A DNA stretch of 64,000 nucleotides, taken from positions 434,001 to 498,000 of the forward strand of contig NZ_BDBK01000002.1 of NCBI RefSeq assembly GCF_001612945.1. The letters are read 5' to 3'. The translations under genes were made by a program, and so were the position numbers. The notes below the pieces were generated by a model. That model made no database searches, had not been told where the DNA came from, and saw only the letters and a program-made list of their open reading frames with translations. Positions 11,414 to 19,242 of the stretch are shown here, in pieces. Source of the stretch: Nocardia inohanensis NBRC 100128. GTDB lineage: Bacteria; Actinomycetota; Actinomycetes; Mycobacteriales; Mycobacteriaceae. The first letter of the stretch is position 1. The number at the start of each line of letters is the position of its first letter.

Positions 11414-11725
11414 ATGCGGAGATGCTCGTTGTATTCTCTATCTACGGGTTACGAATGGCTGCTTTCGGCAGCGAGGAACCTAGATGGAGACCTGACCGCC
11501 GATGCGGTGATCAGAGCACTTCTGGATGGACGGCGACGTTGGGTTCAGTCGGTGTCCACAAAGAACGGGGCACCCGGACTATCCGTGTGGACTCGAACCC
11601 CGGCGGGGCTTCCGATACTGGTTGTGCTTCGGCCGTTGGGCGGGTTCGATCACCAGATCGTCTACGTTGCACAGATGACGCCCGAACAGGTGATTGCGTT
11701 CGAGAATTGGGAGGCGAACCAATGA
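11414..11725 (+). CDS. Small protein, candidate toxin of a two-gene toxin-antitoxin unit
   Basis: A 103-residue protein I cannot assign to a named family. It has a helical front and a beta-rich back half (SVWTRTPAGLPILVVLRPL, then DHQIVYVAQMTPEQVIAFENWEANQ). Its stop overlaps the start of the next gene (ATGA), and that gene encodes a ribbon-helix-helix protein. Translational coupling, small size and base composition visibly poorer in G+C than pcrA point to a mobile toxin-antitoxin cassette. Function as a toxin is an inference only. The ATG at 11414 lacks a good ribosome binding site, so the true start may lie further downstream. Confidence 0.6.
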   Translation: MRRCSLYSLSTGYEWLLSAARNLDGDLTADAVIRALLDGRRRWVQSVSTKNGAPGLSVWTRTPAGLPILVVLRPLGGFDHQIVYVAQMTPEQVIAFENWEANQ

Positions 11726-12069
11726 GCGCACAGAACAATGAGTTCCGCGAACTAGCGGAAGCGGAGGAGTTGGCTGCGGCCGCTGCGGCCGGCGAACTCA
11801 TCGTCGGTGAGGCGATCGACGCAGATTCGGTTCTTCCTCCGCGCCCGGCCACACGAACCTCAGCAGATGACACCCTCGTAGTGACTACGGTTCGGCTCAC
11901 CATGAGACAACGGCGCCGAGCAGAGGAGATCGCAGCCAAGCGCGGAACTGACCTGGCCTCGCTTGTGCGCAGCTGGGTCGACGAAGGCATTGCCGAAGAC
12001 GAGCAGGACTATGCGGTATCCGCGGCCGATGTAAAGCGGATGCTCGCGGGCTTGCGCAGAATCGCCTGA
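11722..12069 (+). CDS. Ribbon-helix-helix (CopG-type) protein, candidate antitoxin
   Basis: A 115-residue protein. The first ~50 residues are acidic and Ala-rich; residues ~52-95 fit a ribbon-helix-helix DNA-binding fold: beta strand TTVRLT, helix RQRRRAEEIAAKRG, turn, helix LASLVRSWVDEGI. It starts inside the stop of the preceding gene (ATGA overlap at 11722-11725). RHH antitoxins normally bind their own promoter and neutralise the partner through the region outside the RHH; here the order would be toxin first, antitoxin second, as in brnTA-type loci. Pairing and role are inferred. Confidence 0.65.
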   Translation: MSAQNNEFRELAEAEELAAAAAAGELIVGEAIDADSVLPPRPATRTSADDTLVVTTVRLTMRQRRRAEEIAAKRGTDLASLVRSWVDEGIAEDEQDYAVSAADVKRMLAGLRRIA

Positions 12070-12147
12070 TTCGTCTGTGCGGACCGCGGGTGCCGGTTCG
12101 CCGTTGAACCTCGCTTCGACGCGGCCGCGTCGAGGCCCCTGAACGCG

Positions 12148-12181
12148 AATGTCCCCGGACTCCGGGGAGTCCGGGGACATT
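12148..12181. terminator. Bidirectional terminator-like hairpin
   Basis: A perfect 16-nt arm AATGTCCCCGGACTCC (12148-12163) pairs with 12166-12181. It lies between the convergent RHH gene and the M23 peptidase gene, and its A/T ends supply short T-runs in both directions. Confidence 0.7.
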
Positions 12182-12196
12182 GCCGGTTGTTCGGGG

Positions 12197-13528
12197 CTAG
12201 TCGCGCTGCACGCCGAGGGAGATGCCGCGGGAGGCCAGCCAGGGCAGGGGGTCGATCTTGTCGACGCCGTTCAGCCAGACCTCGAAGTGGCAGTGGGGGC
12301 CGGTGGAGAAGCCGCGGTTGCCTACGGTGGCGATCTGGTCGCCTGCCATGACGCGCTGACCCTGCGAGACGGTGGCGGTGTCGATGTGGCCGTAGATGGT
12401 GACGGTGCCGTCGTCGTGCAGCAGGCGGACCCACATGCCGAAGCCGGAGGCGGGGCCCGCTTCCAGGACGGTGCCGTCGGCTACCGCGTAGATCGGGGTG
12501 CCGATGGGGGCCGCGACGTCGACGCCGAGATGCTGCACGCCCCAGCGGATGCCGTAGCCGGAGGTGTAGTTGCCGCTGGTGAACTTCGTGAACAGCGGGC
12601 GCAGCTTGGCGGCTTCCTGTGCGGCCAGGTCGGCGGCGTACTGCTGACCCTTGCGCAGGATGTCGTTGAACTGGTTGATGTCCACGGGGGCGCCGACATT
12701 CAGCACCTGCGGCGCGCCGGAGGGAGCGTTGTCGGCGAGACCGATGGTCTCGGCCGAAGCGATCTCCTTGACCTGCGCGGCGGCCTGGTATTCGACGGTG
12801 TCGGACTGGGTGCCGGCGGATTCCAGCCCGGTGTGCCCGGCCGCGACCACCGCACCGGCCGCCACCGCTACGACGGCGGCACGGCCCTTGAGGGCGGTCG
12901 GGGGAGCGGGCAGGCGGTGCGCGCCACCGGCGGCGCGACGGCGGCCACCGGAACGCGGCGCGGGCGCGTCCGCATCCGTTTCGGGCGCATTGTGATCCAG
13001 ACGCGCGCCGTCACCGGAGAACTTGAGTTCTTCGCCGGCGGCGGTCCGGAAGCTGTAGACCGGCCGGTAATCACCGGAGGGGCTGGGATCGGCGGAAGGG
13101 TCCCAGTTGGAACGCGATTGGGAGGCCCAGGCGTTCGGGTTGGGCGCGGCCCAGCCATTGGCGGTGGTGGTAGTGGTGGCGTTCCAGTCGGAGTGTGAAT
13201 CGTCCCAACCGGTCTCACCGGCCGTGCCCGAGTTGTCCCAATCGGCGGCGTGGTTGTCCCACTGCCCCTGCGCATCCCATTCGGGCTGCGCGGCCTGGTA
13301 CTCGGATTGCCCGGCCTGCCAATCGGACTGCTGCTGCCAATCCGCGTCGCCGGCCCAGCCGGCATCGGCCGGAGCGCTCCACGAACTGGCGTCCCACTGA
13401 TGCGCGGTGGCTTGACCATGGGCGACGGGCGCACCGAAATGCGTTGCGCCGCCATAGTTCTCGGATTCCTCGCGATAACGGTGCCCGTGTTTGGCGCGAT
13501 TGGGCGAGGGGAAGGAATCGTCGTTCAT
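12197..13528 (-). CDS. M23 family (LytM-type) peptidase
   Basis: A 443-residue envelope protein predicted to cut peptidoglycan cross-links, or to act as a regulator of such enzymes. The C-terminal ~110 residues carry the zinc ligands: HLGVD (first His and Asp), then YGHID and HCHFEVW. A single hydrophobic segment (AAVVAVAAGAVVAAG) follows a long cytoplasmic region rich in Trp, Gln and Asp (repeated WD/QW words), so the protein is membrane-anchored with the peptidase outside. The start at 13528 (MNDDSFPSP) is chosen; the frame stays open upstream to 13708 but that part has no protein-like composition. It matches the position of Rv0950c. Confidence 0.88.
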   Translation of the reverse strand: MNDDSFPSPNRAKHGHRYREESENYGGATHFGAPVAHGQATAHQWDASSWSAPADAGWAGDADWQQQSDWQAGQSEYQAAQPEWDAQGQWDNHAADWDNSGTAGETGWDDSHSDWNATTTTTANGWAAPNPNAWASQSRSNWDPSADPSPSGDYRPVYSFRTAAGEELKFSGDGARLDHNAPETDADAPAPRSGGRRRAAGGAHRLPAPPTALKGRAAVVAVAAGAVVAAGHTGLESAGTQSDTVEYQAAAQVKEIASAETIGLADNAPSGAPQVLNVGAPVDINQFNDILRKGQQYAADLAAQEAAKLRPLFTKFTSGNYTSGYGIRWGVQHLGVDVAAPIGTPIYAVADGTVLEAGPASGFGMWVRLLHDDGTVTIYGHIDTATVSQGQRVMAGDQIATVGNRGFSTGPHCHFEVWLNGVDKIDPLPWLASRGISLGVQRD

Positions 13529-13629
13529 GCGATCTGTCCCGAGTAGAGCGGTGAGGCCGGCGGTGCGCCTGCGGAGCTGCTCTTCACCTGCGGAGCGCTG
13601 TGCTGCGTCAAGCCTGCCGTCCTCCTGTC

Positions 13630-13645
13630 GTGACCGGGTTGTGAC
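13630..13645 (-). promoter_or_regulatory. GTCAC-N6-GTCAC direct repeat upstream of the M23 peptidase gene
   Basis: Read on the minus strand the site is GTCAC, six bases, GTCAC, about 100 bp before the M23 start codon. MtrA, the response regulator that controls cell-wall hydrolases in actinobacteria, binds loosely conserved direct repeats of a GT-N-AC type. Assignment to MtrA is a guess. Confidence 0.3.
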
Positions 13646-13850
13646 ATCGACCGCATCGACGGTAACGAAACGATTGCGGGTCAGCAAGCGATGGGCCCGG
13701 TTCGACACGCTGCTGTGACATTCATCACCTTGCGCGCACGAATTTCCTCACTGTGCTCGGGGTAACCAAGTGAGCCATTCCAACTACGTGCCGTAGTACC
13801 CCGTATCACCCTTCGGGATTCGTGTGTTCTACCTGGCGCGTGGTCAACAA

Positions 13851-13866
13851 GCTACTCGTGAGTAGC
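13851..13866. promoter_or_regulatory. 16-bp palindrome, TetR-type operator candidate upstream of sucC
   Basis: GCTACTC-GT-GAGTAGC is a perfect inverted repeat about 207 bp before the sucC start. Its size and AT-rich arms suit a TetR-family dimer. The cognate regulator is not evident in the window. Confidence 0.4.
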
Positions 13867-14073
13867 AAAAACGCGGGCTCTACCAGCACCGGAGACAGTA
13901 CCGTGACCTGCGCCACTTAGGCTGTATGCGGCTGATTTCGGCTCCGTGTGACTGATTAGAGTCCGACCCGACCCGGCTGACCATTTCGAGCGAGCTGCAA
14001 GCAGTCGCTACGGCCAGACGACGGGCCGCCAACCAAGACGTTGTCACAACAACGCAGACGAGACGGTGAGTAC

Positions 14074-15240
14074 ATGGATCTCTTCGAATATCAGGCGAAG
14101 GAACTCTTCGTGAAGCACGGAGTGCCTTCGTCGGAGGGCCGCGTCACGGACTCGGCCGAGGACGCGCGTGCCATCGCGGAGGAAATCGGCAAGCCTGTGA
14201 TGATCAAGTCGCAGGTCAAAGTCGGTGGCCGCGGCAAGGCCGGTGGCGTGAAGTACGCCGCCACCCCGGACGACGCCTTCACCCACGCCTCCAACATCCT
14301 GGGCCTGGACATCAAGGGTCACATCACCAAGAAGGTGCTGGTCGCCGAGGCCAAGGACATCGCCTCGGAGTACTACATCTCCTTCCTGCTGGATCGCTCC
14401 AACCGCACCTACCTGGCCATGTGCTCGGTCGAGGGCGGCATGGAGATCGAAGAGGTCGCGGCCACCAAGCCGGACCGGCTGGCCAAGGTCGCCGTCGACG
14501 CCGTCAAGGGCGTGGACCTGGCCTTCGCCCGCAGCATTGCCGAGCAGGGCCACCTGCCCGAGGACATCCTGGATGCCGCGGCGGTCACCATCCAGAAGCT
14601 CTGGGAAGTCTTCATCAAGGAAGACGCGACCCTGGTCGAGGTCAACCCGCTGGTCCGCACCCCGGACAACCAGATCCTGGCCCTCGACGGCAAGGTCACC
14701 CTGGACGAGAACGCCGAGTTCCGTCACCCCGACCACCTCGAGTTCGCGGATATCGACGCCACCGATCCGCTCGAGCTCAAGGCCAAGGAGAACGACCTCA
14801 ACTACGTCAAGCTCGACGGTGAGGTCGGCATCATCGGCAACGGCGCGGGTCTGGTCATGTCGACCCTCGACGTGGTCGCCTACGCCGGTGAGAACCACGA
14901 CGGCGTGAAGCCGGCCAACTTCCTCGACATCGGCGGCGGCGCTTCGGCTGCCGTGATGGCCGCCGGCCTGGACGTCATCCTGGGTGACTCGCAGGTCAAG
15001 TCCGTGTTCGTGAACGTCTTCGGTGGCATCACCGCCTGTGACGCGGTCGCGAACGGCATCGTCGGCGCGCTCCAGACTCTCGGTGACGCGGCCTCCAAGC
15101 CGCTGGTCGTCCGCCTGGACGGCAACAAGGTCGAAGAGGGCCGCAAGATCCTCGCCGACTTCAACCACCCGCTGGTGACTCTCGCCCAGACCATGGACGA
15201 AGGCGCCGACAAGGCCGCCGAACTGGCCGCGGCCAAGTAA
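14074..15240 (+). CDS. sucC: ADP-forming succinate-CoA ligase, beta subunit
   Basis: A 388-residue ATP-grasp subunit that, with SucD, makes succinate and ATP from succinyl-CoA in the TCA cycle. The start [12 protein letters not shown] is the invariant family N-terminus, so the ATG at 14074 is used rather than any in-frame upstream codon. Seen: [16 protein letters not shown] (nucleotide binding), EVNPLV (metal-binding Glu and Asn), [12 protein letters not shown] (phosphate/succinate loop) and [10 protein letters not shown] near the C-terminus. Length is standard. SucD starts 16 bp downstream, so the two form an operon ending at the terminator at 16191. Confidence 0.97.
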   Translation: MDLFEYQAKELFVKHGVPSSEGRVTDSAEDARAIAEEIGKPVMIKSQVKVGGRGKAGGVKYAATPDDAFTHASNILGLDIKGHITKKVLVAEAKDIASEYYISFLLDRSNRTYLAMCSVEGGMEIEEVAATKPDRLAKVAVDAVKGVDLAFARSIAEQGHLPEDILDAAAVTIQKLWEVFIKEDATLVEVNPLVRTPDNQILALDGKVTLDENAEFRHPDHLEFADIDATDPLELKAKENDLNYVKLDGEVGIIGNGAGLVMSTLDVVAYAGENHDGVKPANFLDIGGGASAAVMAAGLDVILGDSQVKSVFVNVFGGITACDAVANGIVGALQTLGDAASKPLVVRLDGNKVEEGRKILADFNHPLVTLAQTMDEGADKAAELAAAK

Positions 15241-15255
15241 AGGACACGAACCAAC

Positions 15256-16170
15256 ATGTCTATCTTCCTGAACAAGGACAACAAGGTCATCGTCCAGGGC
15301 ATCACCGGCGGCGAGGGCACCAAGCACACCGCGCTGATGCTGAAGGCGGGCACCAACGTGGTCGGCGGTGTCAACGCGCGCAAGGCGGGCACCACCGTCA
15401 CCCACACCGACAAGGACGGCAACACCGTCGAGCTGCCGGTGTTCGCGTCGGTCGCCGAGGCCATGGAGAAGACCGGGGCCGACACCTCGATCGCCTTCGT
15501 GCCGCCGGCCTTCTCGAAGGACGCCATCATCGAGGCCATCGACGCGGAGATCCCGCTGCTCGTGGTCATCACCGAGGGCATCCCGGTGCAGGACACCGCC
15601 TACGCGTGGGCCTACAACGTGGAGAAGGGTCAGAAGACCCGCATCATCGGCCCGAACTGCCCCGGCATCATCACCCCGGGTGAGTCGCTGGTCGGCATCA
15701 CCCCGGCCACCATCTCCGGCAAGGGCCCGATCGGCCTGGTCTCCAAGTCCGGCACCCTGACCTACCAGATGATGTTCGAGCTGCGGGACTTCGGTTTCTC
15801 CACCGCCATCGGCATCGGCGGCGACCCGGTCATCGGCACCACCCACATCGACGCCATCGAGGCGTTCGAGAAGGACCCCGAGACCAAGCTCATCGTCATG
15901 ATCGGCGAGATCGGCGGCGACGCCGAAGAGCGGGCCGCGGCCTACATCAAGGCCAACGTGACCAAGCCGGTCGTCGGCTACGTCGCCGGCTTCACCGCCC
16001 CCGAGGGCAAGACCATGGGCCACGCCGGCGCCATCGTCTCCGACGGTGCGGGCACCGCGCAGGGCAAGAAGGAGGCCCTCGAGGCCGCGGGCGTGAAGGT
16101 CGGCAAGACCCCGTCCGAGACCGCCGCCCTGGCGCGCGAGATCCTGGAGAAGGCGAGCATCTCCGCGTAA
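15256..16170 (+). CDS. sucD: Succinate-CoA ligase, alpha subunit
   Basis: A 304-residue subunit carrying the CoA-binding Rossmann domain ([14 protein letters not shown] near the start) and the active-site His that is phosphorylated during catalysis (in [12 protein letters not shown], about residue 254). [10 protein letters not shown] and SKSGTLTYQ are further family signatures. It is cotranscribed with sucC and closed by a textbook terminator 21 bp after the stop. Everything needed for function is present. Confidence 0.97.
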   Translation: MSIFLNKDNKVIVQGITGGEGTKHTALMLKAGTNVVGGVNARKAGTTVTHTDKDGNTVELPVFASVAEAMEKTGADTSIAFVPPAFSKDAIIEAIDAEIPLLVVITEGIPVQDTAYAWAYNVEKGQKTRIIGPNCPGIITPGESLVGITPATISGKGPIGLVSKSGTLTYQMMFELRDFGFSTAIGIGGDPVIGTTHIDAIEAFEKDPETKLIVMIGEIGGDAEERAAAYIKANVTKPVVGYVAGFTAPEGKTMGHAGAIVSDGAGTAQGKKEALEAAGVKVGKTPSETAALAREILEKASISA

Positions 16171-16190
16171 GTACTGCGCGCGAAAGCCGA

Positions 16191-16224
16191 AGGCCGCCTG
16201 TCGAATTCGACGGGCGGCCTTTTT
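16191..16224 (+). terminator. Intrinsic terminator of sucCD
   Basis: The arm AGGCCGCCTGTCGA (16191-16204) pairs with TCGACGGGCGGCCT (16207-16220), with one G-T wobble, and is followed by a T-run ending TTTTTCG. Confidence 0.92.
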
Positions 16225-16410
16225 CGTCGCGGAAATGGCGTGATCGGAATCCGTTGCGGCGCTGGGACGAGCGTGGTTGTCGCCTGGTGTTCAAACCGTG
16301 ATATTCGGCGCATTCGAGCCGGTCGCCGCGCGGCGGTTGGTGGTGACCTGCGGCGTCGAGTGCAGTAGCGTCGATGGAGGTTCGTGAACGACTCGATAGG
16401 AGACGACGAC

Positions 16411-17397
16411 ATGTCATACCCGACCGGGGGCTCGGGATATAACGCGCCCCAGCCGACGCCCTCCGCAGGTTCCGGCTACGGCCAGCCTCCGGCGAGCAGC
16501 GCTAGCACCGCGGCGACCGGGACGGGGGATGCGGGCAAGGGCTTGCCGTTCTTCCTGACCATCGGTGTGGCCGCGCTGGGCGTGATCACCTTCCTGTTGG
16601 GTCTGCTTCCTTTCGTCAAGGAGAAGAAGAACCTCGAGAACATCGATCTCAGCGCCAGCCTGTTCTCCCAGGGCGGCACCACGGCGCTGGGCCTGGTGCT
16701 GCTGGCCGGTCTGATCGCGGGAGTCTCGCTGCTGACCAAGCAGCGCTACACCGCGCTGGCGGCCGCCGCCGCCCTCGCCGGTTTCGTGACCTTGCTGTTC
16801 CAGACCTTCTCGCTGCCCGGCTACGTCGAAATGGCCGGTGGCGGTTGGGTTCTGGTCGTCTTCGCCTTCCTCACGGCCGCGGCGGCCGTGGTGTCGCTGC
16901 TGTTCGAGCTCGGCATCGTCAAGCCGCCCGCGCCGAAACCGGCTCAGCCGCAGGGTGGTTACGGGCAGCCGTTCAGCCAGACCGGTCCGCAGGGCTACCA
17001 GCAGCCGGGCTTCGGCCAGCAGGGCGGCTACGGCCAGCAGCCGGGGCAGACGCCGTCCTTCGGGCAGTCGCCGCAGCCGGGCAGCCAGCCGTCGTACGGC
17101 CAGCAGCCGTCCTTCGGGCAGCAGCCGCCGTCCTACGGTCAGCAGCAGCCCGCCGGATACGGCACCGGTTCCCAGCCGACCTACGGTCAGCAGCCCGGAT
17201 ACGGCCAGCAGCCGGGCGGTTTCGGTCAGGCGCCGGGCCAGTCCTACGGCCAGCAGCCGCAGCCGGGTAGCGCCGACGCCACCCAGCACTTCGGCGGCCA
17301 GCAGCAGCGTCCCGCGCAGCCGTTCGGCGGCGAGCAGACCTCCGATCCGGCCGCGGACGCCACCCGCGCTTTCCGCCCCGGGCAGGACGACAAGTAA
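16411..17397 (+). CDS. DUF5336-type membrane protein (Rv0954-like)
   Basis: A 328-residue protein. After a short Gly/Pro/Ser-rich front come about four hydrophobic helices ([78 protein letters not shown]), then a ~150-residue tail built of Gly-Tyr/Phe-Gly-Gln-Gln-Pro repeats. This matches the Rv0954 family, found beside sucCD and perM in mycobacteria and linked to the cell-division/envelope machinery. The ATG at 16411 is used because TAGGAGACGACGAC precedes it; a GTG 27 bp upstream is less likely. A paralogue follows 25 bp downstream. Confidence 0.82.
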   Translation: MSYPTGGSGYNAPQPTPSAGSGYGQPPASSASTAATGTGDAGKGLPFFLTIGVAALGVITFLLGLLPFVKEKKNLENIDLSASLFSQGGTTALGLVLLAGLIAGVSLLTKQRYTALAAAAALAGFVTLLFQTFSLPGYVEMAGGGWVLVVFAFLTAAAAVVSLLFELGIVKPPAPKPAQPQGGYGQPFSQTGPQGYQQPGFGQQGGYGQQPGQTPSFGQSPQPGSQPSYGQQPSFGQQPPSYGQQQPAGYGTGSQPTYGQQPGYGQQPGGFGQAPGQSYGQQPQPGSADATQHFGGQQQRPAQPFGGEQTSDPAADATRAFRPGQDDK

Positions 17398-17422
17398 TTC
17401 CCTACTCGCGTAAGGAGATCCG

Positions 17423-18607
17423 ATGTCGTACCAGGTTCCAGGCTCACCTCCACCGGTTCCCGGAACCGGGTACGGCAGCACTCCTCCACAACAGGCGGGG
17501 CCCGGTTTCGGTGCCCCGCCTGTTGCGGGTCGCGGCCCGGCGTTCGGACTGAACATCGGTGTCGCGGTGCTCGGGCTCATCGCCTTCGGGCTCGGATTCG
17601 CGCCGTATATGGCGAGCAAGCCCTACGACATCGGCGGTCGCATGACCACCGGCGGCTACAGCTTCTATCTCCTCGATACCCCCGGCGGCGCGGCGCTGCT
17701 CGGGCTGGCGCTGGCCGCCGGATTGCTCGCGGTGATTTCGCTGCTGTCCCCGCAGCGGTGGGCCGCGCCGGTCGCGGTGCTCGCGGTGGTCGGCTTCCTC
17801 GGCTTCCTCTGCTACGTGCTGAAATCGCTCGACGACGACACCGAGATCAAGTGGGGCGGTTGGCTGCTGATCTTCCTGCTCTTCGTGCAGGCGGTGCTCG
17901 CGGTCGTGGTGCTGCTTTTCGAAATGGGCATCATCAAGTCCCCCGCGAAGACCTTCGCCCCGCAGGCGTACGGCGCGCCCAGCTACGGCCAGCCGCCGTA
18001 CGGCACCCCGTCCCAGCCCCAGCCCTTCGGCTGGACGGGCCCCCAATCTCAGCCCGGCTTCGGCCAATCCGGTCCGCACGCCCAACCGGACTTCGGTCAG
18101 TCAGGCTCGCATGAGCAGGGTTTCGGTCAGTCCGGCTCGCACGCCCAGCCCGGCTACGGCCAATCGGGCTCGCACGCCCAGCCCGGTTCCGGTCAATCGG
18201 GCTCGCAGGCGCAGCCTTTCGGCCAGCCCGCCACACAATTCGGTGAATCCGGCGCGCCGCCACAGCCTTACGCTCCGCCCGCCCCGCCCTACGGCCACAG
18301 CGGTGCGCATCCGCAGCCGGGCCAGCACGATTTCGGCCAGCCGCCCGCCGGTTACGGTGGCCAGCCGGGCTACGGCGATCAGTCAGGTCACGGCGGGCAA
18401 CCGGGTCACGGTGGCCAGCCGGGTTACGGCGCTCAGCCAGGTCACGGCGGGCAACCGGGTTACGGAGGCCAGCCGGGTTACGGCAGTCAGCCGGGCCACA
18501 GCGCCTCGCCCGCACCCGACCAGCGTTCGCCCTACGCCCCGCCGTCCAGCGATGCGCCGAACCCGGCATCCGGTCCGAGTTCGACTTCCGGTTCGGACAA
18601 CACGTAG
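17423..18607 (+). CDS. Second DUF5336-type membrane protein with long repeat tail
   Basis: A 394-residue paralogue of the preceding gene: Pro-rich front, four hydrophobic helices (about residues 37-175) and a ~200-residue disordered tail. The tail holds two repeat types: Q(P/A)GxGQSGSHA words around residues 215-265, then GYG-x-Q-x-GH-GGQPG words around 315-365. ATG start with AAGGAGATCCG just upstream. Tandem duplication of an Rv0954-like gene is the simplest origin. Low-complexity tails of this kind may mediate multivalent protein contacts; no enzymatic motif is present. Confidence 0.8.
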   Translation: MSYQVPGSPPPVPGTGYGSTPPQQAGPGFGAPPVAGRGPAFGLNIGVAVLGLIAFGLGFAPYMASKPYDIGGRMTTGGYSFYLLDTPGGAALLGLALAAGLLAVISLLSPQRWAAPVAVLAVVGFLGFLCYVLKSLDDDTEIKWGGWLLIFLLFVQAVLAVVVLLFEMGIIKSPAKTFAPQAYGAPSYGQPPYGTPSQPQPFGWTGPQSQPGFGQSGPHAQPDFGQSGSHEQGFGQSGSHAQPGYGQSGSHAQPGSGQSGSQAQPFGQPATQFGESGAPPQPYAPPAPPYGHSGAHPQPGQHDFGQPPAGYGGQPGYGDQSGHGGQPGHGGQPGYGAQPGHGGQPGYGGQPGYGSQPGHSASPAPDQRSPYAPPSSDAPNPASGPSSTSGSDNT

Positions 18608-18618
18608 CCCGGCGATAC

Positions 18619-18795
18619 GTGGCCGCAGTGCGGCCGCAGATCGCCCTGGAGGGGCACGGCCGCGCCGACGACCTCCTCGCCACCGACACCACCAACACCC
18701 TCGGCTGGTTCACCAGCGTCTTCCCCGTCCGCCTCGGCGCGGGCGACGTGCGAGCGGCCGAAGCCCTGCGAGCGGCCCCGGAATACTCCGGGGCC
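18619..18795 (+). pseudogene. Decayed fragment of an NRPS epimerization/condensation-type domain
   Basis: From 18619 one frame reads VRPQIALEGHGR, then TLGWFTSVFPVRLGAG within 30 residues. EGHGR followed by (T)xGWFTSxxPVRL is the hallmark of NRPS epimerization domains (core E motifs), where Asp-x-Ser-Arg-Thr-Val-Gly-Trp-Phe-Thr is usual; here the Arg-Thr-Val is Asn-Thr-Leu. Similarity stops at the hairpin at 18774; nothing upstream or downstream continues an NRPS. It begins only 12 bp after the stop of the DUF5336 gene. I read it as a relic of a lost NRPS gene or of a recombination event, not as a functional gene. Confidence 0.6.
18774..18795 (+). terminator. Terminator-like hairpin
   Basis: GGCCCCGGA (18774-18782), loop ATAC, TCCGGGGCC (18787-18795). 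It may end transcription of the DUF5336 pair, about 167 bp after the stop codon. It lacks a T-run. Confidence 0.5.
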
Positions 18796-19242
18796 GTTCG
18801 CCTTCCAGGCCGCCGGTATCAGTCCGTGCCGCGAGTCGACCGATCGGACTCTCCGGACCGGTGCTGTATGGCGGTGCCGCGTGGCTTTCGCTTCGAAATC
18901 CGGATGCGGGCGACTCGGTCCTCTCGCTGTTCGCGAGCGAGTTCGATGCACGGCGTGAATCGCTTGGTCGGCTGCGGCTTCGGCCGTATCTCGTCCCGGA
19001 CTACGCCGCGTCCGCGAGCACCTCGGCCGCTCCGAGACGCAAGGTTCGCACCGGCTGAGCCGTGTTCCCGCCCGTTCGACGGTCCGTCGCGCCGGCGGTT
19101 GCCTATACGCTCGGGTGGGGAGTGAGCCGCGCGACCGGCCGGTTCGCTCGACTGTCCGATCCGCTGTGACGCCGTGCGGACCATCGTTCGGTGCGGCGCG
19201 CCTGACCCTTTCGTTTGTGAGATGCTGCCACGCTGGTTTTCC

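Larger units (their letters stand above)
13529..14073. other. 545-bp divergent region between M23 peptidase and sucC
   Basis: No gene is supported here. The region contains a GTCAC direct repeat near the M23 start (13630-13645) and a 16-bp palindrome (13851-13866). The rest must hold the promoters and long leaders of both units; I recognise no known riboswitch. Confidence 0.5.
18608..19242 (+). other. 635-bp gap between DUF5336 gene and perM
   Basis: The left part holds the NRPS relic and a hairpin. From about 18796 to 19242 the frames are open in places but show no recognisable domain and no good start site; I see degraded coding-like sequence and presumably the perM promoter. Confidence 0.45.

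Noticed and set aside
13529-13708. 60-residue N-terminal extension of the M23 peptidase
   Set aside because: Composition is not protein-like and the extension would cover the GTCAC direct repeat; start at 13528 preferred.
13709-14073. c-di-AMP (ydaO) riboswitch before the M23 peptidase gene
   Set aside because: Cell-wall hydrolase genes in actinobacteria often have one, but I could not find its conserved motifs on either strand.
14044-16023. Minus-strand open frame opposite sucC and sucD
   Set aside because: A shadow of the sucCD codons; Gly/Asp/Val-rich composition without any known domain.
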